NCBI RefSeq assembly: GCF_036906915.1
Contig: NZ_JBAKHX010000020.1
Coordinates: 1 to 64,000, forward strand
Length of the DNA stretch: 64,000 bases
From: Phytohabitans sp036906915
Lineage (GTDB): Bacteria > Actinomycetota > Actinomycetes > Mycobacteriales > Micromonosporaceae
Direction: 5' to 3'
Under the pieces are notes generated by a model, which had not been told where the DNA came from, did no database searches, and was given only the letters and a program-made list of their open reading frames with translations. The position numbers and the translations under genes were made by a program. Of the stretch, positions 51,488 through 60,019 are shown in pieces. Position 1 is the stretch's first letter, and every line of letters begins with the position of its first letter.

Positions 51488-54481
51488 CTACGGTGCGGCG
51501 ACGAGGGGGCGGGGCCTGAACGCCTCGTCCAGGTCCAGCGTGCGCGCTTCGGCGTAGATGGGCTCGAAGAGGGGGCCCAGCGCGGCGCGGACGCCCGCAG
51601 TCGTCACCGCCAGGTCGGCTCTCTCGCACACGGGGACCGGAGCGCCGATCTCCGCCCGGATGCGGGCCGCCGCGCCCAGCAGGCGGGCCGCCCGGCGCGG
51701 GTCACCGGAGCGGTGCACCTCGGCGAGGGCCTCCAGCACGCTCGCGGTGCGCCACCGGTCGCCCACCTCGCGGTGCGTCGCGAGGCTCAGCGCCAGGTGC
51801 GCCTCCGCGCGGTCGATCCGGCCGGTGCGCAGCTCCACCAGGCCGCGCAGGTTGTGCGCCCAGCCGACGCCCTCCGGGAACCCCAGCGCCGCGTACCGCT
51901 CCAGGGCCGCGTCGAGCAGCGAGCCGGCCCGGTCGATGTCGCCCCGGTACAGGGCGACGGCGCCCAGGTTCATCAGGGCGGTCGCCGCCTGCTCCGGGTC
52001 GTCCAGCCGCTCGAACCAGCGCCGGCACGCCCGCAGCCGCGACTCGGCCCGCGCGAGGTCGCCGGCCAGCCACGCGGTGAACCCCCGCAGCAGCACCGCG
52101 CGCGCCTCGCCCAGCTCGTCGCCGCACTCGACGTAGGTGGCGGTCGCCTCGTCGAGATGGGCGGCGGAGATCGCGTACTGGGCGCGCTCGCGGGCCACCG
52201 AACCGAGCGTCATCACCACGCGGGCCTCGGCGCGCCGGTCGCCGGTGGCCCGGTACGCCGACCGGGCCGCCTCGGCGTAGTCGGCGGCCGTGGCGTAGTC
52301 GCACAGCAGCATGGCGAGCATCGCCGCGTCGGCACCGGCGGCCGCCCGCAGCGGAGCCGGCGCGTCCGGGTGCCGCACCAGGGCCGCCGACAGCCAGCCC
52401 AGCGCCTCCCGATAGTGGCCGCCGATCCGGCACGCCATCGCCAGCGCCGTCGAGAGCCGCAGGTCGCCGTACGGCACGGCCGCCGCCCCGGACTCGGCCA
52501 ACCAAGCCATCGCCGCCCGCAGGTTGGCCGCGTCGGCGCGCAGCCGGGCCAGCCCGATCTCCTGCCCGGAGCCGCGCAACTGGACGTCGGCCGACTCCGC
52601 CACCGCCAGATAGTGGGCGGCGTGCGCGCGCCGCGCCGCGAGTTCGCCGCCCTCGCGGGCAAGCCGGTCGAGAGCGTGCCGGCGAATCGGCACGAGCATC
52701 CGGTACCGGTCACCGGTGCGCTCCACGAGCGACGCTCCGACGAGCGTGGCGAGCGCCTCCGCGCCGGGCGCCCCGGACGACATCGCCTGGCGAGCGGCCT
52801 CGGCGGCGGTGGCGTCGAAGCCGGCGAACACGGCGAGCCGGTCGAAGTACGCCTGCGTGGCGGGGTCGAGCTGGCGAAGGCTGGACTCCACGGTGGCGGC
52901 GACGGTGCGGTGCCGGTCGGGCACGGTCGGGTCTGGGCTCTGCAGCAGCCGCAGGTCGGTGCGGAGCCGGGCGACGATCTCGGGCACGCTGAGTAGCGGG
53001 GTGCGGGCGGCGGCCAGCTCGATGGCCAGCGGCAGCCCGTCGAGCTCGGCGCACAGCTGCGCCACCGCACCGGCACTGCCCTCCGCCACCGGGCGGCCCG
53101 CGCGGGCCTGCGCGCGCTCCAGGAAGAGGCGGGTCGCGGCCTCGGGCGGCAGCGGCGGCACCGGCACCGCCAGCTCGTCAGGTATCCGCAGCGCGGCGCG
53201 GCTGGTCGCCAGGATCCGCAGCCGCGGGCACCTGCGCAGCAGGCGGGCGGCCAGCTCGGTGCAGCCGGCGAGGAGGTGCTCGCAGTTGTCGATCACCAGC
53301 AGGAGGTCCTGGTTGCCGATCTCGTCGACGATGGCGTCGACCGCGTCGCGGCTCGACTCTTCCCGCAGGCCCAACGCCTCGGCGACCGCCCCTGCCACAC
53401 GTACCGGAGACTCCACGGAGCTCAGCTCGACGAACCAGGGCACTGGCCCGCGGACCTGGCGCGCCGCGGCGATGGCGAGCCGGGTCTTGCCGGCGCCACC
53501 CGGACCGACCAGCGTGACCAGCCGGCGGTCGCGCAGCCAGCCGGCGATCGCGTCGAGCAGGGCGTCGCGCCCCAGCAGACTCGTCAGCGGTACTGGCAAT
53601 GTCGCGCCGTGTGCGCTGCGGACCGGGCCCCGCATGGCCGGCCGCGGCACCTGGTCGGCCTCGGCGAGATCGCCCCGCTCGGCGGCCGCGGCCAGGGCGC
53701 GCAGCCGCTCGCCCGGCTCGACGCCGAGCTGGTCGCGGAAGGTCTGGCAGGCCCGCTCGTACACCGCGACCGCCTCGTGACGGCGTCCACTGAGGAACGT
53801 GGCGATGAGCAGCAGCTCCCAGCGGCGCTCGCGCAGCGGGTGGGCGGCGACCGCCTCTTGCAGCGCGGGAATCGCGGCGGCAGCCTCCGCGGCGGCCGCG
53901 ATGGCAGCCGTCACCGCCTCGCGGTCGGCCACCGGGGCACCGCTCGCCCGCACGGCCGCACGGGCCAGGCGCAGCGCGCACTCCCACCGGTCTTCCAGCG
54001 CGACCGTGCGGCTCTCGCGCAGCCGGCGCACCTCGGCGTCGGCCCAGCCCGACATCCGCGCCTCGGCCAGCGGCTCCGGGCCGCGCCACAGCACCAGCGC
54101 CCGGTCGTAGAAGCGCACCGCGCCCGGCAGGTCACCGCCGCGTCTGCACGCCTGCGCCCGGCGCACCGCGCTCTGGAACCGCCGCACGTCGACCTGCCGC
54201 GTCACCAGCCGGTATCCCGCTGGGTGCACCTCCAGCGAGCCCCGCAGGCCGCAGCGGGCGAGGGCGCCGGAGAGGGCGGCTGCGTCGCGGTCGAGCGTGG
54301 CCGGCTCGCGACCCGCCTCGCGCAGCAGCGCCCGGCTGACGGTCTCACCGGCGCGAAGGGCGAGCACGCACAACAGGTCTCGCGGACCCCCGGCCAACGC
54401 GGTGGTGCCGTCCGGGCCCGCGAGCTCCACCGGGCCGAGCAAGCGGATGTGCCCCTCGACTCCACGCCGCCCGTTCGTCAT
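51488..54481 (-). CDS. SARP/AfsR-like regulator with NB-ARC and TPR domains
   Basis: Large transcriptional regulator, 997 aa. Domains in order: OmpR-like winged helix (about 12-95; IRLLGPVELAGPDG, HPAGYRLV), somewhat shortened in its helical part; bacterial transcriptional activator domain (about 97-265; VDVRRFQSAVRRAQ to QLGVEPGERLRAL) with an Ala-rich insertion; an NB-ARC ATPase with P-loop GPGGAGKT (326-333), Walker B LLLVIDNCEH and LPLAIELAAART; then winged-helix and tetratricopeptide repeats to the end. Such proteins activate secondary-metabolite genes or act globally. An FAD monooxygenase lies upstream on the same strand (83 bp gap). Confidence 0.92.
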   Translation of the reverse strand: MTNGRRGVEGHIRLLGPVELAGPDGTTALAGGPRDLLCVLALRAGETVSRALLREAGREPATLDRDAAALSGALARCGLRGSLEVHPAGYRLVTRQVDVRRFQSAVRRAQACRRGGDLPGAVRFYDRALVLWRGPEPLAEARMSGWADAEVRRLRESRTVALEDRWECALRLARAAVRASGAPVADREAVTAAIAAAAEAAAAIPALQEAVAAHPLRERRWELLLIATFLSGRRHEAVAVYERACQTFRDQLGVEPGERLRALAAAAERGDLAEADQVPRPAMRGPVRSAHGATLPVPLTSLLGRDALLDAIAGWLRDRRLVTLVGPGGAGKTRLAIAAARQVRGPVPWFVELSSVESPVRVAGAVAEALGLREESSRDAVDAIVDEIGNQDLLLVIDNCEHLLAGCTELAARLLRRCPRLRILATSRAALRIPDELAVPVPPLPPEAATRLFLERAQARAGRPVAEGSAGAVAQLCAELDGLPLAIELAAARTPLLSVPEIVARLRTDLRLLQSPDPTVPDRHRTVAATVESSLRQLDPATQAYFDRLAVFAGFDATAAEAARQAMSSGAPGAEALATLVGASLVERTGDRYRMLVPIRRHALDRLAREGGELAARRAHAAHYLAVAESADVQLRGSGQEIGLARLRADAANLRAAMAWLAESGAAAVPYGDLRLSTALAMACRIGGHYREALGWLSAALVRHPDAPAPLRAAAGADAAMLAMLLCDYATAADYAEAARSAYRATGDRRAEARVVMTLGSVARERAQYAISAAHLDEATATYVECGDELGEARAVLLRGFTAWLAGDLARAESRLRACRRWFERLDDPEQAATALMNLGAVALYRGDIDRAGSLLDAALERYAALGFPEGVGWAHNLRGLVELRTGRIDRAEAHLALSLATHREVGDRWRTASVLEALAEVHRSGDPRRAARLLGAAARIRAEIGAPVPVCERADLAVTTAGVRAALGPLFEPIYAEARTLDLDEAFRPRPLVAAP

Positions 54482-54564
54482 CCCGCGTAGTGTGCACCTT
54501 GCGGAGCGCGACGGTCAGCCGGCCGTTCGGCTCGTTCGGGCTGTCCCTTTCCCGTGGTGTCGGG

Positions 54565-55761
54565 TCAGGCGGGGGGTTTCCAGGCGGCGGCCGCCGTCGC
54601 GGCGCTGCTCATCAGGCGAGGGCTGATCGTGCCGAGCGCGGCGTCGCGGGCTCGCAGCGCCAGGCGCCCACGCGTCTGGAGCACCGCCGACATGCGGCGG
54701 GTCTGGCGCACGACCGTCACCGCGCGCGGCCGGCGCAGCCGCGAGTAGGCCTCGACGGCCGCCTGCGCCTGCTGGCCCGGCACGACCTCGCGCAGGACCG
54801 AACTGAGCGTCGCCGCGTCCTCGAGGGCGAGGCACGCGCCCTGGCCGAGGTGGTGCGGCATGGCGTGCGCGGCGTCGCCGAGCAGCACGAACCCGCCCGT
54901 ACCTGCTGGGAACCCGTAGCCCCGGGGCAGCGGGCGCAGCTCGCGCACCTCCTGCTGCACCAGGTCGTCGGGCTCGGTGGCGGCGAGCAGGTCGCCGATG
55001 GGCGCGTGCCAACTGGAGAACCACCGCCGCAGCAGCGCGAGCTGGGTTGCGGGCGGCTCGGGGCGGGGCGCGCCGGCCGCCGTGGCGACCCAGTAGATGC
55101 CGCCGCGCGTGGAAGCGCCCGCCGAGCCGCGCTCGCCCAGCGACGCGGCCACGAACCGGTATCCGGCACCGAGGGTCTCGCCGCGCACGGGCACGTCGCC
55201 GGGCAGGCTGGGCGCCCGGTACCACGGGATCACGGCCCGCCACGCCGCGCAGCCGGAGCTGACGACGGTGGACTCGGGCGCGAGCCGCTGCCGGACGGCG
55301 CTGTCGATGCCGTCGGCGGCCACCACGACGTCAGCCTCGAACGTGGTGCGCCCGTCGCCTACCGCCGGCCGGTCACCCGGGTTGGCGCGTACCGAGCGCA
55401 CGGTGACACCGGTGCGGATCTCCACCCGGTCGCCGAGGCCCGCCACCAACGCGTCCTGCAGGTCGTCGCTGTGCACCACGACCGGCAGCCGGGTGCCGCC
55501 GACCCGGGGCTGCACGAGCCACTGGCCGTCCGGACGGCGTATCCCCGTGTCGGGCAGCGGCGTCGCGATCGCGGCCAGCCCGTCAGCGATGCCGAGCGAT
55601 TCCAAAGCCCGTACCGCGTTGGGCCACAGGATCAGCGCGGTGCGGCCGGGGCGGACCCGGTCGTCGCGCTCCAGGAGCGTTACCTGCCAACCGGACCGGG
55701 CCAGCCCGCCCGCGGCCGCGAGGCCACCGATCCCGGCACCCACGACGACTGCGGTACGCAT
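54565..55761 (-). CDS. FAD-dependent aromatic hydroxylase-type monooxygenase
   Basis: Class A flavoprotein monooxygenase, 398 aa, p-hydroxybenzoate hydroxylase fold. Motifs: VVVGAGIGGLAAAGGLARSGWQVTLLERDD (GxGxxG, Glu end of beta-2), DG motif VVAADGIDSAVR, and GDAAHAMPHHLGQGACLALEDA (GD motif). The pattern ALILWPNAVRALESLG is typical of the UbiH/PgaE-like group. Substrate unknown; linkage with a SARP regulator suggests a tailoring or catabolic role. ATG 55761 fits the usual N-terminus MRTAVVVGAG. Starts 30 bp after the lgt 3' end on the same strand. Confidence 0.9.
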   Translation of the reverse strand: MRTAVVVGAGIGGLAAAGGLARSGWQVTLLERDDRVRPGRTALILWPNAVRALESLGIADGLAAIATPLPDTGIRRPDGQWLVQPRVGGTRLPVVVHSDDLQDALVAGLGDRVEIRTGVTVRSVRANPGDRPAVGDGRTTFEADVVVAADGIDSAVRQRLAPESTVVSSGCAAWRAVIPWYRAPSLPGDVPVRGETLGAGYRFVAASLGERGSAGASTRGGIYWVATAAGAPRPEPPATQLALLRRWFSSWHAPIGDLLAATEPDDLVQQEVRELRPLPRGYGFPAGTGGFVLLGDAAHAMPHHLGQGACLALEDAATLSSVLREVVPGQQAQAAVEAYSRLRRPRAVTVVRQTRRMSAVLQTRGRLALRARDAALGTISPRLMSSAATAAAAWKPPA

Positions 55762-55791
55762 GGGCTGCGCCCCCTTGCTCGGTTTGGTCTC

Positions 55792-57006
55792 TCAGCGGTC
55801 GTCGGTGGTGCGGACGGCTGAATCGCCGCCATTCTCGGCGCGGCCGCGAGCGTCGGTGTCGGACTCGTCGTCCGACTCTTCGTCCGACTTTTCGACCTCG
55901 TCCGCGTCGTCCTCCGCCGCGTCGTCGAGGCCGTCGGGCTCGTCGTCGGGCTCGTCCGTCTCGTCGTCCGCGAAGTCGTCGAGGAGATCACCCTTCTCCA
56001 CGACGGGTAGCACACCAGTCTCCTGGTACGCACGGTACTGCTCCTCGGTCACCGCGCGGTACCGCTGCGGCTTGCGGGACGCGGCGCCGGACGCGCCGGA
56101 GACGTCGCGCTGCGACACGTCGCCGCCGGCCCCGCCCGCCGGGGCGGCCACCGGTGCGTCGACCGGCACCAGGTACTCCTGGGGGCCGCGGACGCGCAGG
56201 AAGTAGATAAGGGCGCCGAGGAAGACGACGACCGAGGTGATGACGTTGAGGCGCACGCCGAGGATCTTGTTGGCCTCGTCGGTGCGCATCAGCTCGATCC
56301 AGAACCGCCCCACCGTGTAGGCCATCACGTAGAGCGCGAACGCCCGGCCCTTGCCGAGCTTCCACTTCCGGTCGGCCCAGATCACCACGCCGGCGACACC
56401 GACGTTCCACAGCGCCTCGTACAGGAACGCGGGGTGGAACGGGCCGCCCGGCTCCAGGATCGGGTCGCCGTTCTGGTCCTTGAGCGCCTCGCCGGGGTTC
56501 TCCGGGTCCATCTGGTGCACGTTGAGGCCCCACGGCAGGTCGGTGTGGCCGCCGTACAGCTCGTTGTTGAACCAGTTGCCGATCCGGCCGACCGCCTGCG
56601 CGAGCGGCAGGGCGGGCGCGGCCGCGTCGGCCACCACCGCGAACGGGATGCCGAGCTGGCGGGCCGCGAGCCACCCGCCGAGCACACCGCCCGCGACGGC
56701 GCCCCAGATGCCGAGGCCGCCCTCCCAGATGTACAGCGCCCGGATGGGCTCACCGCCCGCACCGAAGTAGTCCTGCGGCGAGGTGATCACGTGGTAGAGC
56801 CGCGCGCCCACCATGCCGAACAGCACCGCCCAGAGTGCGATGTCGAGCACCGCCCACTGCGGGCCGCCGCGGCGGCGCAACCGCACTTCGGTCACCGCGC
56901 ACGCCACCGCGATGCCGAGAATGATGCAGAGGGCGTACGCCCGAACCGGGATCGGGCCGAGGTGCCAGATGGCGGTGCTCGGGCTCGGGATTGCGGCGAT
57001 TGTCAC
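55792..57006 (-). CDS. lgt: Prolipoprotein diacylglyceryl transferase
   Basis: Membrane enzyme that attaches diacylglycerol to the lipobox Cys of prolipoproteins, 404 aa. Seven helices; signature AQAVGRIGNWFNNELYGG with the essential Arg, and GGLGIWGAVAGGVLGGWLAARQLGI. After the catalytic core (about residue 285) comes an unusually long cytoplasmic tail of roughly 120 residues, extremely acidic at its end (LLDDFADDETDEPDDEPD, DEVEKSDEESDDESDTD). GTG 57006 gives the conserved start VTIAAIPSPSTAIWHLGPIP; an in-frame TTG at 57069 would add 21 residues. Adjacent to trp genes as in many actinobacteria. Confidence 0.93.
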   Translation of the reverse strand: MTIAAIPSPSTAIWHLGPIPVRAYALCIILGIAVACAVTEVRLRRRGGPQWAVLDIALWAVLFGMVGARLYHVITSPQDYFGAGGEPIRALYIWEGGLGIWGAVAGGVLGGWLAARQLGIPFAVVADAAAPALPLAQAVGRIGNWFNNELYGGHTDLPWGLNVHQMDPENPGEALKDQNGDPILEPGGPFHPAFLYEALWNVGVAGVVIWADRKWKLGKGRAFALYVMAYTVGRFWIELMRTDEANKILGVRLNVITSVVVFLGALIYFLRVRGPQEYLVPVDAPVAAPAGGAGGDVSQRDVSGASGAASRKPQRYRAVTEEQYRAYQETGVLPVVEKGDLLDDFADDETDEPDDEPDGLDDAAEDDADEVEKSDEESDDESDTDARGRAENGGDSAVRTTDDR

Positions 57007-57099
57007 GGGTGCACACGCTACCGCCGCAAGGACCCACCGCGTCACCCCGGTCGGCCGGTGTTTGACCAAGGTCCGGTATCGAAGGACCTGGCCGGGAGG

Positions 57100-57128
57100 C
57101 TGACTTGACGTTCGGGCGGCCGTAGGCT
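57100..57128 (+). promoter_or_regulatory. NUDIX gene promoter (leaderless)
   Basis: CTGACT (57100-57105), 17-bp spacer, TAGGCT (57123-57128), then 6 nt to the ATG with no ribosome site. A typical actinobacterial leaderless arrangement. Confidence 0.55.
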
Positions 57129-57134
57129 CTTTAC

Positions 57135-57638
57135 ATGAGCTCCTTGACCTCCGCGGTCGCCGCCGTCATCACCGACGCCGCCGGCCGCGTACTGCTCTGT
57201 CAGCTTCGTCAAGGGCACCGCCTCTGGTGCCTGCCCGGCGGTCGCATCCGCCAGGCCGAGAGCCCGATGCACGCGGCTGTGCGCGACATCCGCGAGGAGA
57301 CCGGGCTGGAGACGCACATGGTCGACCTGCTGGGTATCTACCAGCTCACCGGCGACGCGTGCGGCGAAGACCTGCCCGACGTGCTCATGCACGTCTTCCG
57401 TGCGGAGATCGACGGCGGCGAGCCGTCGGTCAACTCGCCGGGCCGGATCAGCCGCCTCTCGTGGCACGACCCCGACGCGCTGCCCGAGCCGATGACCCCG
57501 ACCGCGCGGGCCGCCGTCGCGGACGCGGTCGCGGGGCGCAGCGGGGTGCTGCGCGAGGTCCAGCGCGACAAGGAGCCGGACCTTCCCGAGGCCGACGACG
57601 CCGAGGCCGACCAGCCCGCGGCGGCGTTGGTTCGTTAG
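57135..57638 (+). CDS. NUDIX hydrolase
   Basis: Nucleoside-diphosphate-X hydrolase, 167 aa. Nudix box GRIRQAESPMHAAVRDIREETGL (the usual RE at the first helix position reads RD; the EE pair that binds Mg is intact). Fold ends with a Pro/acidic tail (DKEPDLPEADDAEADQP). Substrate unknown; it may clean up oxidised or NAD-like nucleotides. ATG 57135 follows a leaderless promoter. Divergent from lgt. Its stop codon coincides with the beginning of the 123-bp tandem repeat. Confidence 0.88.
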   Translation: MSSLTSAVAAVITDAAGRVLLCQLRQGHRLWCLPGGRIRQAESPMHAAVRDIREETGLETHMVDLLGIYQLTGDACGEDLPDVLMHVFRAEIDGGEPSVNSPGRISRLSWHDPDALPEPMTPTARAAVADAVAGRSGVLREVQRDKEPDLPEADDAEADQPAAALVR

Positions 57639-57880
57639 CGAGCGCGCGCCGCCCGCAGACCGCACAAAGCGTCGGGAGCGAAGCGACCAGAGCGACTGCG
57701 GTCTACAGGGCGGCTTCCGAGCGCGCGAGCGACCCGAGCGGAGCGAGGGCACCAGACACAGCGAGCGCGCGCCGCCCGCAGACCGCACAAAGCGTCGGGA
57801 GCGAAGCGACCAGAGCGACTGTGGTCTACAGGGCGGCTTCCGAGCGCGCGAGCGACCCGAGCGGAGCGAGGGCACCAGAC
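57638..57880. repeat. 123-bp direct repeat x2 with two-stem hairpins
   Basis: Two near-identical units (57638-57760 and 57761-57880), differing by one C/T change. Each folds into a hairpin: stem 1 GCCGCCC/GGGCGGC (57648-57654 with 57708-57714), internal loop GCA/TACA, stem 2 GACCGCA/TGCGGTC (57658-57664 with 57697-57703), and a GAGCGAAGCGAC-rich apical loop. A tail GAGCGACCCGAGCGGAGCGAGGGC follows. Unit 2 overlaps the last 17 codons of trpA. Unit 1 lies between the trpA and NUDIX stops and may serve as a terminator. Confidence 0.85.
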
Positions 57881-58698
57881 TCAGCCCGGACGCCGGCCGC
57901 CAGGTCGGCGCTCAACGTGCGGAGCGCGTCGAGCCCCGCCGCTTCGTCCGGCGCTTCCAGAACGCACCGGATCAACGCGCTGCCCACGATCACCGCGTCG
58001 GCGAACCGCCCCACCTCGCCGGCCTGCGCACCGTCGCGTACGCCCAGGCCGACGCCCACGGCCAGGTCGCTGACCGCGCGCACCCGGGCGACCAGCTCAG
58101 GCGCCGCCGACGAGGTCTGCTCGCGTGCCCCGGTGACACCCATGATCGACGTCGCGTACACGAAGCCGCGGCAGTGGCCGACGGTCATCGCGATCCGGTC
58201 GTCGGTCGACGACGGCGAGACGAGGAACGTGCGGTCGAGCCCGTGCGTCTCGGACGCCGCCAGCCACTCCTGCGCCTCGTCGGGGATCAGGTCGGGCGTG
58301 ATCATGCCGGTGGCGCCGGCCGCGGCGAGGTCGCGCGCGAAGCCGTCGACGCCGTACTTCTCGATCGGGTTCCAGTACGTCATCAGTACGACCGGCACAC
58401 CGGTGGCCGCGACCGCCTCGATGATGCGCAGCGTGTCACGGGTGCGTACCCCAGCGGCCAGCGCGATGTCGCTCGCCTTCTGGATGACCGGGCCGTCCAT
58501 GACCGGGTCGGAGTACGGCAACTCCACCTCGATCACGTCGACGCCCGCCTCAGCCATCGCCTTCATCGACGCGATGCTGCCCTCGACCGTGGGGAACCCG
58601 GCGGGCATGCACCCGACGACGAGGGCCCGTCCGGGCCGCTCCCGGCCGGACGGCCGCGCCTCGGCCCGCGCCTTCTCGAAGGCGACCGCGATGGTCAT
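57826..58698 (-). CDS. trpA: Tryptophan synthase alpha subunit
   Basis: Cleaves indole-3-glycerol phosphate to indole and glyceraldehyde-3-phosphate, 290 aa (about 20 longer than usual). Catalytic Glu in DVIEVELPYSDPVMDGP and Asp in the same loop; phosphate-binding ends SPSSTDDR, GVGLGVRDG and VIVGSALI. The core ends near LSADLAAGVR; the final residues (SGALAPLGSLARSEAAL) are encoded by unit 2 of the 123-bp direct repeat, so the tail is a repeat-derived extension. ATG 58698. Separated from trpB by 103 bp that contains a related hairpin. Confidence 0.97.
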   Translation of the reverse strand: MTIAVAFEKARAEARPSGRERPGRALVVGCMPAGFPTVEGSIASMKAMAEAGVDVIEVELPYSDPVMDGPVIQKASDIALAAGVRTRDTLRIIEAVAATGVPVVLMTYWNPIEKYGVDGFARDLAAAGATGMITPDLIPDEAQEWLAASETHGLDRTFLVSPSSTDDRIAMTVGHCRGFVYATSIMGVTGAREQTSSAAPELVARVRAVSDLAVGVGLGVRDGAQAGEVGRFADAVIVGSALIRCVLEAPDEAAGLDALRTLSADLAAGVRAESGALAPLGSLARSEAAL

Positions 58699-58703
58699 GC
58701 GCC

Positions 58704-58752
58704 GCCTCCCGCAGCCGCCACAAAGCGGAGCGACTGGCGGCTACAGGGAGGC
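58704..58752. repeat. Two-stem hairpin related to the 123-bp repeat
   Basis: Stem 1 GCCTCCC/GGGAGGC (58704-58710 with 58746-58752), internal loop GCA/TACA, stem 2 GCCGCCA/TGGCGGC (58714-58720 with 58735-58741), apical loop CAAAGCGGAGCGAC. Layout and loops match the 57.7-kb hairpins while both stems differ by compensatory pairs. It lies in the trpB-trpA gap. Confidence 0.8.
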
Positions 58753-58801
58753 TTTGGGGCGCATGACCCGCGCGAGCGGAGGCGAGCGCCAGCTAGCTCT
58801 G

Positions 58802-60019
58802 TCATTTCAGGATCCCGAAGTAGGCGCCGGCCGTTTCGACGTCCTTGTCGCCGCGCCCGGACAGGTTGATGATGATCGTCGGCTCGCGTCCCAGCTCTTC
58901 ACGAAGTGAGGGCACGACCTTGATGATGCCGGCGATCGCGTGCGCGCTCTCCAGCGCCGGGATGATGCCCTCGGTGCGGCACAGCAGCTGGAACGCCGCC
59001 ATCGCCTCGTCGTCGGTCACCGGCAGGTACGAGGCGCGGCCGGTGTCGTGCAGCCACGCGTGCTCGGGCCCCACTCCGGGGTAGTCGAGCCCCGCCGAGA
59101 TCGAGTGTGATTCGAGGGTCTGCCCGTCGTCGTCCTGGAGCACGTACGTGCGCGTGCCGTGCAGCACCCCCGGCGTGCCGCCGGAGAAGCGCGCCGCGTG
59201 CCGGCCGCTGGAGATGCCCTCGCCGCCCGCCTCGAACCCGTACAGCCGCACGCCCTCGTCACCGACGAACGCGTGGAAGATGCCGATCGCGTTGGAGCCG
59301 CCGCCGACGCAGGCACCGATCGCGTCGGGCAGCGCGCCGGTCAGGTCGAGGCACTGCCGCCGCGCCTCGACGCCGATGCCGCGGGCGAAGTCGCGCACCA
59401 TCGCCGGGAACGGGTGTGGACCCGCCGCCGTGCCGATCACGTAGTGGGTGTGGTCGACCGTGGACACCCAGTCGCGGAGCGCCTCGTTGAGCGCGTCCTT
59501 GAGCGTGCGCGAGCCGCTGGTCACCGGCACGACGGTGGCGCCGAGCATCTTCATGCGGGCGACGTTGAGCGCCTGCCGCTCCGTGTCGACTTCGCCCATG
59601 TAGACCACGCACTCGAGATCCATGAGCGCGGCGGCCGTGGCGCTGGCGACGCCGTGCTGCCCCGCACCGGTCTCGGCGATCACCCGGCGCTTGCCCATCC
59701 GCTTGGTGAGCAGCGCCTGGCCGAGCACGTTACGCACCTTGTGCGCGCCGGTGTGGTTGAGATCTTCCCGTTTGAGCAGGACGCGGGCGCCCACTTCATT
59801 GGAGAGCCGGTCGGCGCGGTACAGCAGCGAGGGCACGCCCGCGTAGTCGCGCAGCAGCGCGCCGAACTCCGCCTGGAACGCCTCGTCGGCCATCGCGTGC
59901 CGATAGGCCGCGTCGAGCTGGTTGAGGGCGGCGACCAGCGCCTCCGGCACGAACCGGCCACCGTACCGCCCGAAGTGCCCGGCGACGTCGGGCAGCAGGC
60001 CGGCGAGGGACGCGGTCAC
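58802..60019 (-). CDS. trpB: Tryptophan synthase beta subunit
   Basis: PLP enzyme joining indole and serine, 405 aa. PLP Lys in KREDLNHTGAHKVRNVLGQ; phosphate loop CVGGGSNAIGIFHAF; RVIAETGAGQHGVA and the C-terminal NLSGRGDKDVET. Length and motifs are typical of TrpB1. Starts with ATG 60019, overlapping the trpC stop (ATGA). Followed by a 103-bp gap to trpA. Confidence 0.98.
   Translation of the reverse strand: MTASLAGLLPDVAGHFGRYGGRFVPEALVAALNQLDAAYRHAMADEAFQAEFGALLRDYAGVPSLLYRADRLSNEVGARVLLKREDLNHTGAHKVRNVLGQALLTKRMGKRRVIAETGAGQHGVASATAAALMDLECVVYMGEVDTERQALNVARMKMLGATVVPVTSGSRTLKDALNEALRDWVSTVDHTHYVIGTAAGPHPFPAMVRDFARGIGVEARRQCLDLTGALPDAIGACVGGGSNAIGIFHAFVGDEGVRLYGFEAGGEGISSGRHAARFSGGTPGVLHGTRTYVLQDDDGQTLESHSISAGLDYPGVGPEHAWLHDTGRASYLPVTDDEAMAAFQLLCRTEGIIPALESAHAIAGIIKVVPSLREELGREPTIIINLSGRGDKDVETAGAYFGILK

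Noticed and set aside
57227..58909. A 560-codon + strand frame across the NUDIX gene, repeat and trpA
   Set aside because: Out of frame with NUDIX and antisense to trpA; low-complexity Arg/Ala composition typical of shadow frames.
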